From contig NZ_JAAVJC010000005.1 of assembly GCF_012033785.1 (NCBI RefSeq), forward strand, positions 1 through 56,150: 56,150 nucleotides of DNA, in the 5' to 3' direction. Numbering within the stretch: the stretch's first letter is position 1; each line of letters starts with the position of its first letter. Both the position numbers and the translations under genes were made by a program. Origin of the DNA: Streptomyces bohaiensis (GTDB taxonomy: Bacteria > Actinomycetota > Actinomycetes > Streptomycetales > Streptomycetaceae). This document shows, piece by piece, positions 24,904-32,777 of the stretch. The notes under the pieces are model-generated. The model did not search any database. It saw nothing but the letters and a program-made list of their open reading frames with translations, and was not told the DNA's origin.

Positions 24904-26577
24904 TCACGCCGCGGGAGGCTCCGTCACGGGAGGCGCCGTCACGAGCCGGACGGCCGAGGAGCGACGCAGCTTCCCGGAGGAGGTCTTGGGCAGCGTTCCC
25001 GGCGCGACGATGTGCACGGAGGCCGGCCGTGCGCCCAGCGCGTCGACCACGCGGGTGGTGATCAGCGAGCGGAGGAGCCGCTCCTGCTCGGGGTCGCCGT
25101 GGTGCCGCGACTCCGCCGCGACGGCGAAGCTCTCCCGCCGGGCGCCGGCGTCCAGCCGGACGGCGACGACGTTGCCCGCCCGGACCCCCGCCACGGAGTC
25201 GGCCGCCCGTTCGATGTCGGTGGGGTAGAGGTTGCGGCCGCCGACGATGATGACGTCCTTGGCGCGGCCGCAGACCACGATCTCGCCGTCGACCAGGTAG
25301 CCGAGGTCACCGGTGTCGAGCCAGCCTTCCTCGTCGGTGAGGGGCGCCGGGCCGTCTGCGGTCAGGTAGCCGCGGGCGATCGACGTGCCGCGCAGTCGGA
25401 GCCGGCCCACGGTGCGGTCACCGACCGGTGCGCCGGTGCCGTCGACGACGGACGCCTCCAGGCCCGGCAGCGGCGGCCCGAGGCGAGCGAAGGTGTCCTC
25501 CCCGAGACGGTCGGTGGAGAGCCCGGTGAAGAGCGGTGCGGCGGAGACGGCGACGGTGGCCTCCGCCATGCCGTAGGCCGGCCGGATGCAGGCGGCGGGC
25601 ATGCCGAACCGGGCGCCGGCGGTCGTGAAGGCGCCCACCGAGGCCACGTCGATGGGTTCGGCGCCGTTGAGCGCGAGGCGGAGCGAGGAGAGGTCGAGCG
25701 CGTCGCCGTCCGGTACGCGGGCGAGGGCGCGGGTGAGGAGCGCGTAGCCGAAGTTCGGCGCGCCCGTGACGGTCCCTCGGTACTCGCTGATCAGGGTGGC
25801 CCAGCTGAGCGGGGAGCCGAGGAAGTCGGCAGGGGTGGACTTCACCAGCTCCAGGCCGAGGGCCATGGGCGTGATCAGCAGGTTGATCAGGCCCATGTCG
25901 TGGAAGAGCGGGAGCCAGGAGACGACCACGTCGCGGTCCGGGTCCAGTGCGGATACCTGGTCCATGCCGGTGATGTTGGCGTGGAGGTTGCGGTGGCTGA
26001 TCATGACCGCTTTGGGGGCGCTGACCGAGCCGCTGGTGAGCTGGAGGAGCGCGAGATCGTCCTCGCCGGGGGGCGGGGGGAGCACCGGTTCGGCGTGGCC
26101 CCCGCGCTCACCGGTGCCCTCGCCGCCACCCGCGGGTTCGGCGGGATCAGCGGCGAGGTGGAGGAGCTCCGACAGCGGCCGGTGGGCGATGCCCTGCCCG
26201 GTCAGCGCCGGGGCGACGGCAGCGAAGTCGTCGCCTGTCAGCACGAGTTCGGCGCCGGTGGTCGCCAGCACCCGCAGGGTGTCCCGGGACCACTCCCCCA
26301 GGTCGGTGCGGGCCGTGGGCTGCTGGAGCAGGGTGACGGTGCCGCCGGCCAGCCAGACGGCCTGCACCGCCGGGGCGACCTGTGCGGGGTCGGCGGTGAG
26401 CAGCGCGACCACGTCGCGGGGGCGGACGCCGCCGGCGGCCAGTTCGGCCGCCATCCGCCGGGCCTGCCGGTGGATGTCTCCCCAGCCGCGCCGCACGGGG
26501 GCGGCCGGCGCGCCGGTGACCATGCCGCGGGAGGAGGTGGCGGCGGTGGACCGCAGCATGTCGAGGAAGCGGTTCAC
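24904..26577 (-). CDS. Fatty acyl-AMP ligase (FAAL-type)
   Basis: 557-residue ANL enzyme that should activate a fatty acid as acyl-AMP and load it on an ACP rather than CoA. Motifs: LTSGSVSAPKAVMISHRNL (P-loop), SWLPLFHDMGLINLL (characteristic of FAALs), RPAYGMAEAT, LDTGDLGYLVDGEIVVCGRAKDVIIVGGRNLYPTDIE and the C-terminal Lys in LPKTSSGKLRRS. The GTG start overlaps the SDR stop (GTGA). It is the last gene of a ten-gene operon that also encodes a PPTase-ACP fusion, its most likely acceptor. It probably starts or feeds the lipid chain of the cluster product. Confidence 0.9.
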   Translation of the reverse strand: MNRFLDMLRSTAATSSRGMVTGAPAAPVRRGWGDIHRQARRMAAELAAGGVRPRDVVALLTADPAQVAPAVQAVWLAGGTVTLLQQPTARTDLGEWSRDTLRVLATTGAELVLTGDDFAAVAPALTGQGIAHRPLSELLHLAADPAEPAGGGEGTGERGGHAEPVLPPPPGEDDLALLQLTSGSVSAPKAVMISHRNLHANITGMDQVSALDPDRDVVVSWLPLFHDMGLINLLITPMALGLELVKSTPADFLGSPLSWATLISEYRGTVTGAPNFGYALLTRALARVPDGDALDLSSLRLALNGAEPIDVASVGAFTTAGARFGMPAACIRPAYGMAEATVAVSAAPLFTGLSTDRLGEDTFARLGPPLPGLEASVVDGTGAPVGDRTVGRLRLRGTSIARGYLTADGPAPLTDEEGWLDTGDLGYLVDGEIVVCGRAKDVIIVGGRNLYPTDIERAADSVAGVRAGNVVAVRLDAGARRESFAVAAESRHHGDPEQERLLRSLITTRVVDALGARPASVHIVAPGTLPKTSSGKLRRSSAVRLVTAPPVTEPPAA

Positions 26578-27446
26578 GCGTCTCTCCTGGTGGTGGGGCG
26601 GGGCCCGGGGAACTGCGAGCGCGTGATGGCGTCGACGGCGGCGTCGGGCAGCCAGTGGCTCACCGCGATGAGGCCGCGCGACATGAGCCCGACGGGGTAG
26701 CGGGCGCGGGGGCGGCGGGTGAGCGCGGCGCGCTCGATGACCTGGGCGACCTTCTCCGGGCTCAGTGCCAGACTCGTCCGCCGCTCCACGTAGGCGGCGC
26801 TGACGCGCTGTTCGACGGCGGCGTGGAACTGGTCGTAGGGGCCCCCGGTGGGCCCGGGGATGGTGGCGTTGATCTTGGTGGGGAAGGGGGTGCGGATCGG
26901 ACCGGGTTCGACGAGGACGACGTCGATCCCGAAGCCGCGGACCTCCAGCCGGAGCGCGTCGGTGACGGCCTCGACGGCGTACTTGGTGGCGTGCAGGAAT
27001 CCTGCGCCCGGGAGGGAGAAGTGGGCGCCCATGGAGGTGACGTTGACGATGCGTCCGGCCGAGGCGTCCCGCATTGCGGGCAGGACGAGCTGGGACAGCC
27101 GGGAGAGGCCGAAGAAGTTGGTCTCGAACATGCGGCGCGCCTCGTCGAGGTCGGTCGCCTCGAAGGCGGCCTGGATGCCGTAGGCGGCGTTGTTCACCAG
27201 GATGCCGACGGCGCCGTGCTCGGCCTCGACGCGGCGGACCGCGGCCGTCATGGCCGTCTCGTCGGTGACGTCGAGCGGGAGGGTGGTCGCGCCGGCGTCG
27301 GCCAGCTCGGCCAGGCCGGCGACCTCTCGCGCGGTGGCGTAGACGGGGTGGCCGGCCCGGAGGAAGCGCCAGGCGGCGGCCCGGCCGACGCCGGTGGAGC
27401 AGCCGGTGATGAGGACCGCGCGGGAGGCGGCCGGTGCGGTGTTCAC
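26574..27446 (-). CDS. Short-chain dehydrogenase family protein lacking the catalytic Tyr
   Basis: 290 residues with a classical SDR Rossmann start, VLITGCSTGVGRAAA, NNAAYG, Asn110 (ETNFFG) and Ser138 (NVTSMG). The YxxxK position reads LHATK (Leu151, Lys155), so the usual Tyr is missing while Lys is kept. The C-terminus (LTRRPRARYPVGLMSRGLIAVSHWLPDAAVD) matches the 17-beta-HSD-like SDRs with a membrane-associated end. GTG 27446 overlaps the upstream stop. It may bind NAD(P) without normal dehydrogenase action or use another base. Confidence 0.85.
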   Translation of the reverse strand: MNTAPAASRAVLITGCSTGVGRAAAWRFLRAGHPVYATAREVAGLAELADAGATTLPLDVTDETAMTAAVRRVEAEHGAVGILVNNAAYGIQAAFEATDLDEARRMFETNFFGLSRLSQLVLPAMRDASAGRIVNVTSMGAHFSLPGAGFLHATKYAVEAVTDALRLEVRGFGIDVVLVEPGPIRTPFPTKINATIPGPTGGPYDQFHAAVEQRVSAAYVERRTSLALSPEKVAQVIERAALTRRPRARYPVGLMSRGLIAVSHWLPDAAVDAITRSQFPGPRPTTRRDA

Positions 27447-28054
27447 GTGGTGGTGTCCCGGTCTGCGGTGGTGGGTTCGGTCTCCGCCGACCGGCTGCCG
27501 GGGCGGGGGAGGAAGCGGCCGGTGTGGTGGGTGTAGGCGGTGTACTCGGCGCCGAACTCCGAGGCGGCGAGCTTGCGTTCCTCCTTCGCGGCCACCGCGT
27601 TGAGCTGCACCGCCATGTAGGTGAGCAGCGCGAGCGTGACGAGGTGCGGGAAGACGGCGACGGCCGCGAGGAACGCCAGCAGGTAGGAGCTGTAGAAGGG
27701 GTGCCGCACCCTGCGGTAGGCGCCCCAGGTGACGAGGTGCCGGGGCGCGTCGTCACTCTGGTGCCACAGCGCGATGGGGATGCGGTGGGTGCCGAGCGTC
27801 AGCGAGACCAGGGCGATCGCGGCGGCCGCGAGGACGACGGCGGCCAGGCGGGTCCCCGTCAGCCAGTCCTGCGGCACGTGCGGTGCCAGTTCGGCGAGTT
27901 CGGCTCCCACCAGCAGGCCGGGCGCGACACCGACCGGGGCGGCCAGGGACCACCATCGGAGGTTGAGTTCGCCGTCGCGGCGGAAGAAGATCCGGGGCGT
28001 CACGGCGATGAGGACGAAGGTCAGCACGACGAGCAGCAGGGCGGGATCGGTCAT
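27443..28054 (-). CDS. ICMT/PEMT-like integral membrane methyltransferase family protein
   Basis: 203 residues with about five membrane segments. The conserved C-terminal block is LVTWGAYRRVRHPFYSSYLLAFLA (the RHPxY motif of isoprenylcysteine carboxyl methyltransferase relatives), followed by AVAAKEERKLAASEFGAEYTAYTHHTGRFLP (the EE...Y..Y pattern for SAM/substrate binding). Such proteins methylate lipophilic substrates at the membrane. The ATG at 28054 lies 30 nt after the preceding gene's stop, and its end overlaps the SDR start. It might O-methylate the lipid product; substrate unknown. Confidence 0.82.
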   Translation of the reverse strand: MTDPALLLVVLTFVLIAVTPRIFFRRDGELNLRWWSLAAPVGVAPGLLVGAELAELAPHVPQDWLTGTRLAAVVLAAAAIALVSLTLGTHRIPIALWHQSDDAPRHLVTWGAYRRVRHPFYSSYLLAFLAAVAVFPHLVTLALLTYMAVQLNAVAAKEERKLAASEFGAEYTAYTHHTGRFLPRPGSRSAETEPTTADRDTTT

Positions 28055-28084
28055 GGTGAGGCTCCAGGCGCGGGCGTGGGCCGG

Positions 28085-28975
28085 TCAGTGATCGGCGGGG
28101 TCGGGCAGCCGGGAGCTGATGAGCGCGGCGAGGTCGCCGAGGGTCTCGACCGTGGCGAAGTCGTCACGGGAGAGGACGATGTCGTAGTCCTCCTGGAGGT
28201 CCACGACCAGTTCGACGGAGGCCATGCTGTCCAGTGCCAGGTCGGCGAGCCGGAGGCCGGGGGTGATCTCCTCGACGGGCAGCGAGACGAACGCGGCGAT
28301 CTTCGGGGCCAGTTCGGCGAAGGTGTGCTCGGACACGGGCGGTACTCCTGTGTGGGACGGGGTGGCGGCCACGCTGAAGCAGCCGCGCGACAGGTCGAGG
28401 GTGAGGTAGGGCAGGTCGCGGGTGGGCGCGCGCACCGTGCGGGCGGTTCCGGCGCGCGCGCCGGGGTCGTCCAGGGCGTAGTCCCGCAGCCGGGTCCGCG
28501 CGTTGTCGGGGTCCGCCTTGTACAGCGCCTCCTTGACGGTCCACAGCCGTAGCAGCGAGGCGGGGCGCCGGGGGGCGGGGAGGGCGGCGAGATGGTCCTG
28601 TTCGCGGTCGGTGAGGAAGAACCGTGCGGTCCCCGGGGCCGGGGTCCGCAGTTCGATGTCGGCCCCGAGACCGGAGAGGGCGGAGGTGCCACCGGCCGCG
28701 ACGACGGCGACGGCGAGGTCGCCGGCGTAGGAGAGCGACGCCCGCGGCTGGGGGAAGCCGTGGACGGAGGTGTCGGTGTCGAGCCCTGCCGCGGCCAGCG
28801 CGCCGCGCAGCGCCCGCCGCGCGGTGAGCCACAGCCGTCGCCGGTGCCCGCCGGTGAGCCGCGCGTACTGCCGTGCCTCCCCGGGGGTGAGGGCGGTGAC
28901 CGGTAGCGGGTGGGAGGCGATCGCCACGCGCAGGGTGAGGCCGGCGACCGCCGGCGGCACGGGGGTCGGGGTCAC
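28085..28975 (-). CDS. Phosphopantetheinyl transferase-ACP fusion protein
   Basis: 296 residues with no stop between two domains. Residues 1-210 form an Sfp-type PPTase: LSYAGDLAVAVVA, the metal/CoA motif GADIEL (104-109) and WTVKEALYK (145-153). Residues 214-296 form an acyl carrier protein with the pantetheine site LALDSMASVEL (Ser250). The PPTase could charge the ACP in cis. An internal GTG at 28336 with AGGAG 8 nt upstream would also give a free 83-residue ACP. The start GTG 28975 overlaps the ferritin-like gene's stop (GTGA). The ACP is the likely partner of the FAAL and KAS III-like enzymes in the operon. Confidence 0.88.
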   Translation of the reverse strand: MTPTPVPPAVAGLTLRVAIASHPLPVTALTPGEARQYARLTGGHRRRLWLTARRALRGALAAAGLDTDTSVHGFPQPRASLSYAGDLAVAVVAAGGTSALSGLGADIELRTPAPGTARFFLTDREQDHLAALPAPRRPASLLRLWTVKEALYKADPDNARTRLRDYALDDPGARAGTARTVRAPTRDLPYLTLDLSRGCFSVAATPSHTGVPPVSEHTFAELAPKIAAFVSLPVEEITPGLRLADLALDSMASVELVVDLQEDYDIVLSRDDFATVETLGDLAALISSRLPDPADH

Positions 28976-29541
28976 GGCGTGTCCGGTTCGGGTCCGGCGA
29001 GGAACGCCACGCGGTCGCCGTACTCGGCGAGGGTCTTGGCGTAGACCTCCTGGTCGGCCTCGGTGAACCGCTGGATCGTGGCCTGGATGTGCTCGGCGCC
29101 GTAGCGCTCCTCCATGCTCTCCAGCGCCTCGCGCACGTACTGGATGTGCCACCGCTCGTCGAGCATGATCTGCTCCAGGGTCTGCTTCACCCGGGGGTGC
29201 AGACCGGGGACGCGCAGCTGGCGGTGGTACTGGCCGATCACCCGCTTCTCCAGCACCTGGGTGATCGCCATGACCTCCATGAGGTTGGTGGGCATGCCGA
29301 CCGCGTCCAGGTACTGGTCCTGGTACGACTCGCGGAGCTTGATGGGGTGGGCGTCGAGGTCGTTGATGCACTCGTTCCAGTACTTCGCGTGGTTGGCCTC
29401 GTCGGCGAAGTGGTGGGTGACCTCCGCCTGGAGCGGGCCGGGCCGCACCATCCGGGAGACGCGCCCGAAGAACAGGGCGGCGTTGATCTCGGAGCTGCGG
29501 TAGTAGCTCAGCAGCCAGCGGTCGTTCTCACTCAGCGACAT
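28972..29541 (-). CDS. Ferritin-like di-iron protein (possible oxygenase)
   Basis: 189 residues, four-helix ferritin-like. Metal ligands follow the E...ExxH...E...ExxH pattern: Glu in SSEINAALF, EANH in ADEANHAKYW, Glu in VLEKRVIGQY and ERWH in LDERWHIQYV. No transmembrane segment. Such proteins oxidise small substrates or amines using O2. The start ATG 29541 follows the reductase stop by 12 nt. In this operon it is one of two di-iron proteins (the other AurF-like), so oxidation or desaturation of the lipid or its amine is plausible. The reaction itself cannot be told. Confidence 0.8.
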   Translation of the reverse strand: MSLSENDRWLLSYYRSSEINAALFFGRVSRMVRPGPLQAEVTHHFADEANHAKYWNECINDLDAHPIKLRESYQDQYLDAVGMPTNLMEVMAITQVLEKRVIGQYHRQLRVPGLHPRVKQTLEQIMLDERWHIQYVREALESMEERYGAEHIQATIQRFTEADQEVYAKTLAEYGDRVAFLAGPEPDTP

Positions 29542-29553
29542 GGAGCGCTCCGA

Positions 29554-30681
29554 TCACGAGGTTGAGCCGGCCCGTACCGGTCCGGCGTCGGCGCCCTGGC
29601 GGCCCCAACGGGTGGCGACCAGCGACCGGCAGGTGGCGGCGACCAGGGGAAGGCCGGCGGGGGTGGGCATGCCCGGCCACGCCTCGCGCAGCCGGTCGTT
29701 GGTGAACTCCTTGGGGTGGAACATCTGCTCCGCGAACGGCGCGACGGTGCGCAGCGCGCCGGCGGCCGGGCTGCCGCGGAGGCCGTCGGCAGCGGCGAGC
29801 AGGTGGCGGAAGGTCGCGTCGTCGCAGAACTCGGGCCGCAGCAGCCGTCGGCGGCGGAACGCGGGGTCCTCGCCGAACACGTCGAAGGCGGTGTCCATGA
29901 CGTCGGTCAGCGGCAGCGCCTGCCCGGCGGTGGGTGCGAGGTGGTAGACGCCGGTGGGCGCGTCGGCCGAGGCGAGCCGGACGACGGCGGCGCTGGTGAA
30001 GGCGGCGGTGGCGAGGTAGAGCCGGGTGTGGGGCAGCCCCGGCATGACGGTCATCAGGCCGTAGAAGAACATCTTCAACGTGTTGTGGAAGACGTTGTAC
30101 TGGGTGACGGCGCCCCGGTCGTCGTCGGCGACGATGGTGGACAGCCGGGCGACGGACAGCGGCAGGTCGGGGAACTCGGCGGCGACGAGGCGTTCGCCCG
30201 CTGCCTTGGACCATTCGTAGTGGTTGGCGTTCTCGGCCTCCCCCACCAGTGCCGTCTCCGGTACGGGGCCGGTGCGCAGCCCGGCGCTGACGAGGGTGGA
30301 CAGCAGGACGAGGCGTTCCAGCGCGGGGCAGCGCGCCGCGAAGTCGGCGACGCGGCGGGTGCCGTCGACGTTGACGCGCTCGGCGACGGGGCGGCTGACG
30401 TCGAAGGCGGTGCGCGCCGCGGAGTGCACGACGGCGGTGACGTCGCCGGTGACGGCGGCGAGCGGCGCCTCGTGGGTGAGATCGGCCGGCAGGACCTCGA
30501 CCCGGCCGTCGGCGGCGGGCCCGAGTTCGGGGAGCAACCGGGCTGTCTTGGCGTCGAGTTCGGCACGGTCGGCGGCGCGGACCGTCAGGACGAGCCGGGT
30601 GTCGGTGTCGGCGAGGAAGCGGGCCGCGACCCGGCGCCCGATGTACCCGTCGGCCCCGGTGACGACCACGCGGCCGCTCAT
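29554..30681 (-). CDS. NAD(P)-dependent extended SDR, thioester-reductase-like
   Basis: 375 residues with VVVTGADGYIGRRVAARFL (glycine motif), AVVHSAARTAFD, LSTLVSAGLRTG, HYEWSKAAGERLVA (YxxSK catalytic pair) and a long C-terminal substrate domain (MFFYGLMTVMPGLPHTRLYLAT). The organisation resembles the thioester-reductase/fatty acyl reductase branch that releases carrier-bound acids as aldehydes or alcohols. ATG 30681 overlaps the upstream ligase stop (ATGA). It likely reduces an acyl- or aminoacyl-thioester in the pathway. A simple sugar-epimerase role is less likely in this setting. Confidence 0.82.
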   Translation of the reverse strand: MSGRVVVTGADGYIGRRVAARFLADTDTRLVLTVRAADRAELDAKTARLLPELGPAADGRVEVLPADLTHEAPLAAVTGDVTAVVHSAARTAFDVSRPVAERVNVDGTRRVADFAARCPALERLVLLSTLVSAGLRTGPVPETALVGEAENANHYEWSKAAGERLVAAEFPDLPLSVARLSTIVADDDRGAVTQYNVFHNTLKMFFYGLMTVMPGLPHTRLYLATAAFTSAAVVRLASADAPTGVYHLAPTAGQALPLTDVMDTAFDVFGEDPAFRRRRLLRPEFCDDATFRHLLAAADGLRGSPAAGALRTVAPFAEQMFHPKEFTNDRLREAWPGMPTPAGLPLVAATCRSLVATRWGRQGADAGPVRAGSTS

Positions 30682-31583
30682 GACGGGCTCCCCTGTGCGG
30701 CGGCGCGGACGTCGGGCCAGCCGTCGGGGTCGGCGCCCCAGCGGTGGGTCAGGGCGTACAGCCAGCGTTCGATGCCGAAGGCGACGCAGCCGGTGCTGGC
30801 GGGGCGGCCGTCGCGGACGATGCCGTAGGCGGTGCCGAAGTGGTCCTCGTGCAGGTTGACCGAGGCGAGGGCCAGCTGCCCGTACAGCGCCTCGTGCTTG
30901 GTGGGGCTGATCCGCTGCGCGAGGTGGCGGGGGTCGGCGGCGGGGTCGAAGAACGGATCGGTCGCGGCCTCCCAGCGCACCGGCAGGTCGAGTGCGGCCA
31001 TGAGCCGCGCGACGGCGGCGCGGGTCGTGGTGAGGAACTCCCGGACCTCCTCGCGGGAGCCGACGCAGACGAGTTCCCGCATCTGGAAGCTCCACTGGCG
31101 GCGCAGCGGCGCGTAGTGCTCCTCGCGGCGGAAGCAGGTGTTGCGGGTGGTGACGTGGAGCGGGGCGCGCAGTTCCTCGCCGCGGTGGTGCAGGTAGACG
31201 TGGTAGCAGGCCGCGGGGGTGAGGACGTCCGCGGGCGGGGTGAGGCTGCTCGGCGGTACCGGCTCGCCGGGGACGCGGGCGTCCCGGAACGCGCGGAGGT
31301 CGGTGTCCTCGGGCGAGAGGGTCGCGGCGAGGGTCGCCAGGTGGGGGAAGGACCGGAGGTAGTCGACGGGGTCGAGGTCCGCGGCGCGCAGCACAGCCGG
31401 GTGGTGCTCGGGTTCCGGCGGGCGGGCTCCGGCGAGGGAGACGAACGCGTTGTCGCAGGCGGTGGCCAGGGCGAGCAGCGGACCGGTGAGGGTGGCGTGG
31501 CCGCTCTCGTGCCAGCGCAGGCCGGCGGCGCGCAGTCCCGCCGGGAGGACGGGGGCTTCGGCGGGGGCTTCGGCGGGGGTCAC
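30678..31583 (-). CDS. Amino acid:[carrier protein] ligase (class II aaRS-like)
   Basis: 301 residues resembling the truncated atypical seryl-tRNA synthetase homologues that charge carrier proteins instead of tRNA. Motif 2-like RNTCFRREEHYAPLRRQWSFQMRELVCVG and motif 3-like TGCVAFGIERWLYAL form the adenylation site. CYHVYLHHRGEEL, SPTKHEALYG and NLHEDHFGTAYGI are also family-typical. The tRNA-binding coiled-coil arm is absent. The GTG start overlaps the stop of a carrier protein gene, its expected acceptor. It should activate a small amino acid (Gly, Ala or Ser-type) as aminoacyl-AMP and transfer it to that carrier's pantetheine arm. Confidence 0.85.
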   Translation of the reverse strand: MTPAEAPAEAPVLPAGLRAAGLRWHESGHATLTGPLLALATACDNAFVSLAGARPPEPEHHPAVLRAADLDPVDYLRSFPHLATLAATLSPEDTDLRAFRDARVPGEPVPPSSLTPPADVLTPAACYHVYLHHRGEELRAPLHVTTRNTCFRREEHYAPLRRQWSFQMRELVCVGSREEVREFLTTTRAAVARLMAALDLPVRWEAATDPFFDPAADPRHLAQRISPTKHEALYGQLALASVNLHEDHFGTAYGIVRDGRPASTGCVAFGIERWLYALTHRWGADPDGWPDVRAAAQGSPS

Positions 31584-31852
31584 GGGGCGGTGGTCCGCTC
31601 CGTGGCGGTGGCGTCCGTGTCGAGGAAGGTGGCGGCGATGGTGGTGATGTCGCGGAAGTCCCCGGCCGTCAGCTCCTCGACGTCGACGGGGCGTCGGCGC
31701 AGCCGCTCCAGGAGCAGGATCAGCTCGGGCAGGTGGAGGGAGGTGAGGTGGCGTCCCTCCCACAGCGGCAGGTCGTCGGTGAGGCCGCCGGGCGGCAGAT
31801 CGCGGGCTCGCGCGGTCACCCAGTTCCGTACCTGGTCGACGTCAGAAGGCAT
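31580..31852 (-). CDS. Carrier protein, partner of the aminoacyl ligase
   Basis: 90 residues, predicted helical. LPLWEGRHLTSLHLPELILLLERLRRRPVDVEELTAGDFRDI aligns with the aminoacyl-carrier-protein pattern, where the pantetheine Ser lies in a DS(L/M) motif. Here the Ser is kept but the preceding Asp is Thr (TSL). It sits directly between the di-iron gene (11-bp overlap) and the ligase gene (4-nt overlap). The tight coupling supports its being the ligase's acceptor. Whether it is pantetheinylated with the changed motif is uncertain. Confidence 0.78.
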   Translation of the reverse strand: MPSDVDQVRNWVTARARDLPPGGLTDDLPLWEGRHLTSLHLPELILLLERLRRRPVDVEELTAGDFRDITTIAATFLDTDATATERTTAP

Positions 31853-32777
31853 CGGCGGGTTCTTTCTGCAGGATTCCGGTGGAGAGGAGGAAGCGGAGGC
31901 ACCGGTCGGAGTAGTTCCGGCGGTGGGCCCGCTGGGAGGGCGCGTTCCAGGCGTCCTCGGCGGCCTGCCAGGGGTCGGCGAGGCCCAGATCGGCGTAGAC
32001 GTCGGGGTTGTAGTACTCGCGCCAGGTGGTGACGAAGAACTGGCCGATCCGGTCGCGGACCTCGTCGCGGGTGGCCGCGTCCCACTCCGGGGCGTGGGTG
32101 TCCCACAGGGCCTGCACGATGGCCCGGTTGAACACCAGGTGCCGGGTCTCGTCGGCGTGGTGGGCCTGGTTGATGAACCGGGCCAGCGGGTGCAGCCGCT
32201 CGTCGCGGGCCTGGTGGACGTTGTAGGCGTCGGCGTGCTCCTCGAACAGCAGCGCCTTGGCGAAGAAGAGGACGTCGGCGACGGACCGGTCGCCCTCGGC
32301 GGGGAAGGGGATGTTCCTGCTGCGGTAGAGGGTGCCGTAGCGGCGGCAGAAGCCCCCGAAGTAGACGCTGTGCTTGTTCTCCTCGTCGAGGAAGTGGTGG
32401 AGGTAGTCGGAGATCTCCAGCAGGTCGCTGCGGTAGAGGCGGCTCGCCAGGCCCTCCATCAGTGCCTTCTCGCCGTGGATGTTCAGGCTGAAGAAGTTGG
32501 ACGCCTCCAGGAAGGCGAACCGCCTGAACTCCTCCGAATCGGGTTCCGGTTGGTGGGGCGTGCCGTGGAGGGAGGTGATCTCGGGGGTGAAGAACCAGTC
32601 GGCGCCGGGGTCGACGGAGTCCGGCCAGCTGAGCGCGGCGTAGGGGTTCTGGTACTTCGCGCGGGAGACCTCGCTGAGGCGGTCGACGGTGCCCGAGACG
32701 GCGGCGATCGCCGCGCGCAGCCGGGCGCCCCGGCCGGCGCGCGCCCCGCTGCCGCCGCCTGCGCTCGTCGCGGTCAT
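31842..32777 (-). CDS. AurF/CmlI-like di-iron N-oxygenase family protein
   Basis: 311 residues. Metal-binding helices are seen as FLEASNFFSLNIHGEKALMEGL, YLHHFLDEENKHSVYFGGF (ExxH), ALLFEEHADAYN, and NQAHHADETRHLVFNRAIV (ExxH), in the order typical of AurF/CmlI. Known members oxidise amines to hydroxylamine, nitroso or nitro groups. ATG 32777 overlaps the KAS III-like stop (ATGA). Together with the aminotransferase and aminoacyl transfer genes in this cluster, N-oxidation of an amine or of an N-N intermediate is the best inference. Confidence 0.85.
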   Translation of the reverse strand: MTATSAGGGSGARAGRGARLRAAIAAVSGTVDRLSEVSRAKYQNPYAALSWPDSVDPGADWFFTPEITSLHGTPHQPEPDSEEFRRFAFLEASNFFSLNIHGEKALMEGLASRLYRSDLLEISDYLHHFLDEENKHSVYFGGFCRRYGTLYRSRNIPFPAEGDRSVADVLFFAKALLFEEHADAYNVHQARDERLHPLARFINQAHHADETRHLVFNRAIVQALWDTHAPEWDAATRDEVRDRIGQFFVTTWREYYNPDVYADLGLADPWQAAEDAWNAPSQRAHRRNYSDRCLRFLLSTGILQKEPADAF

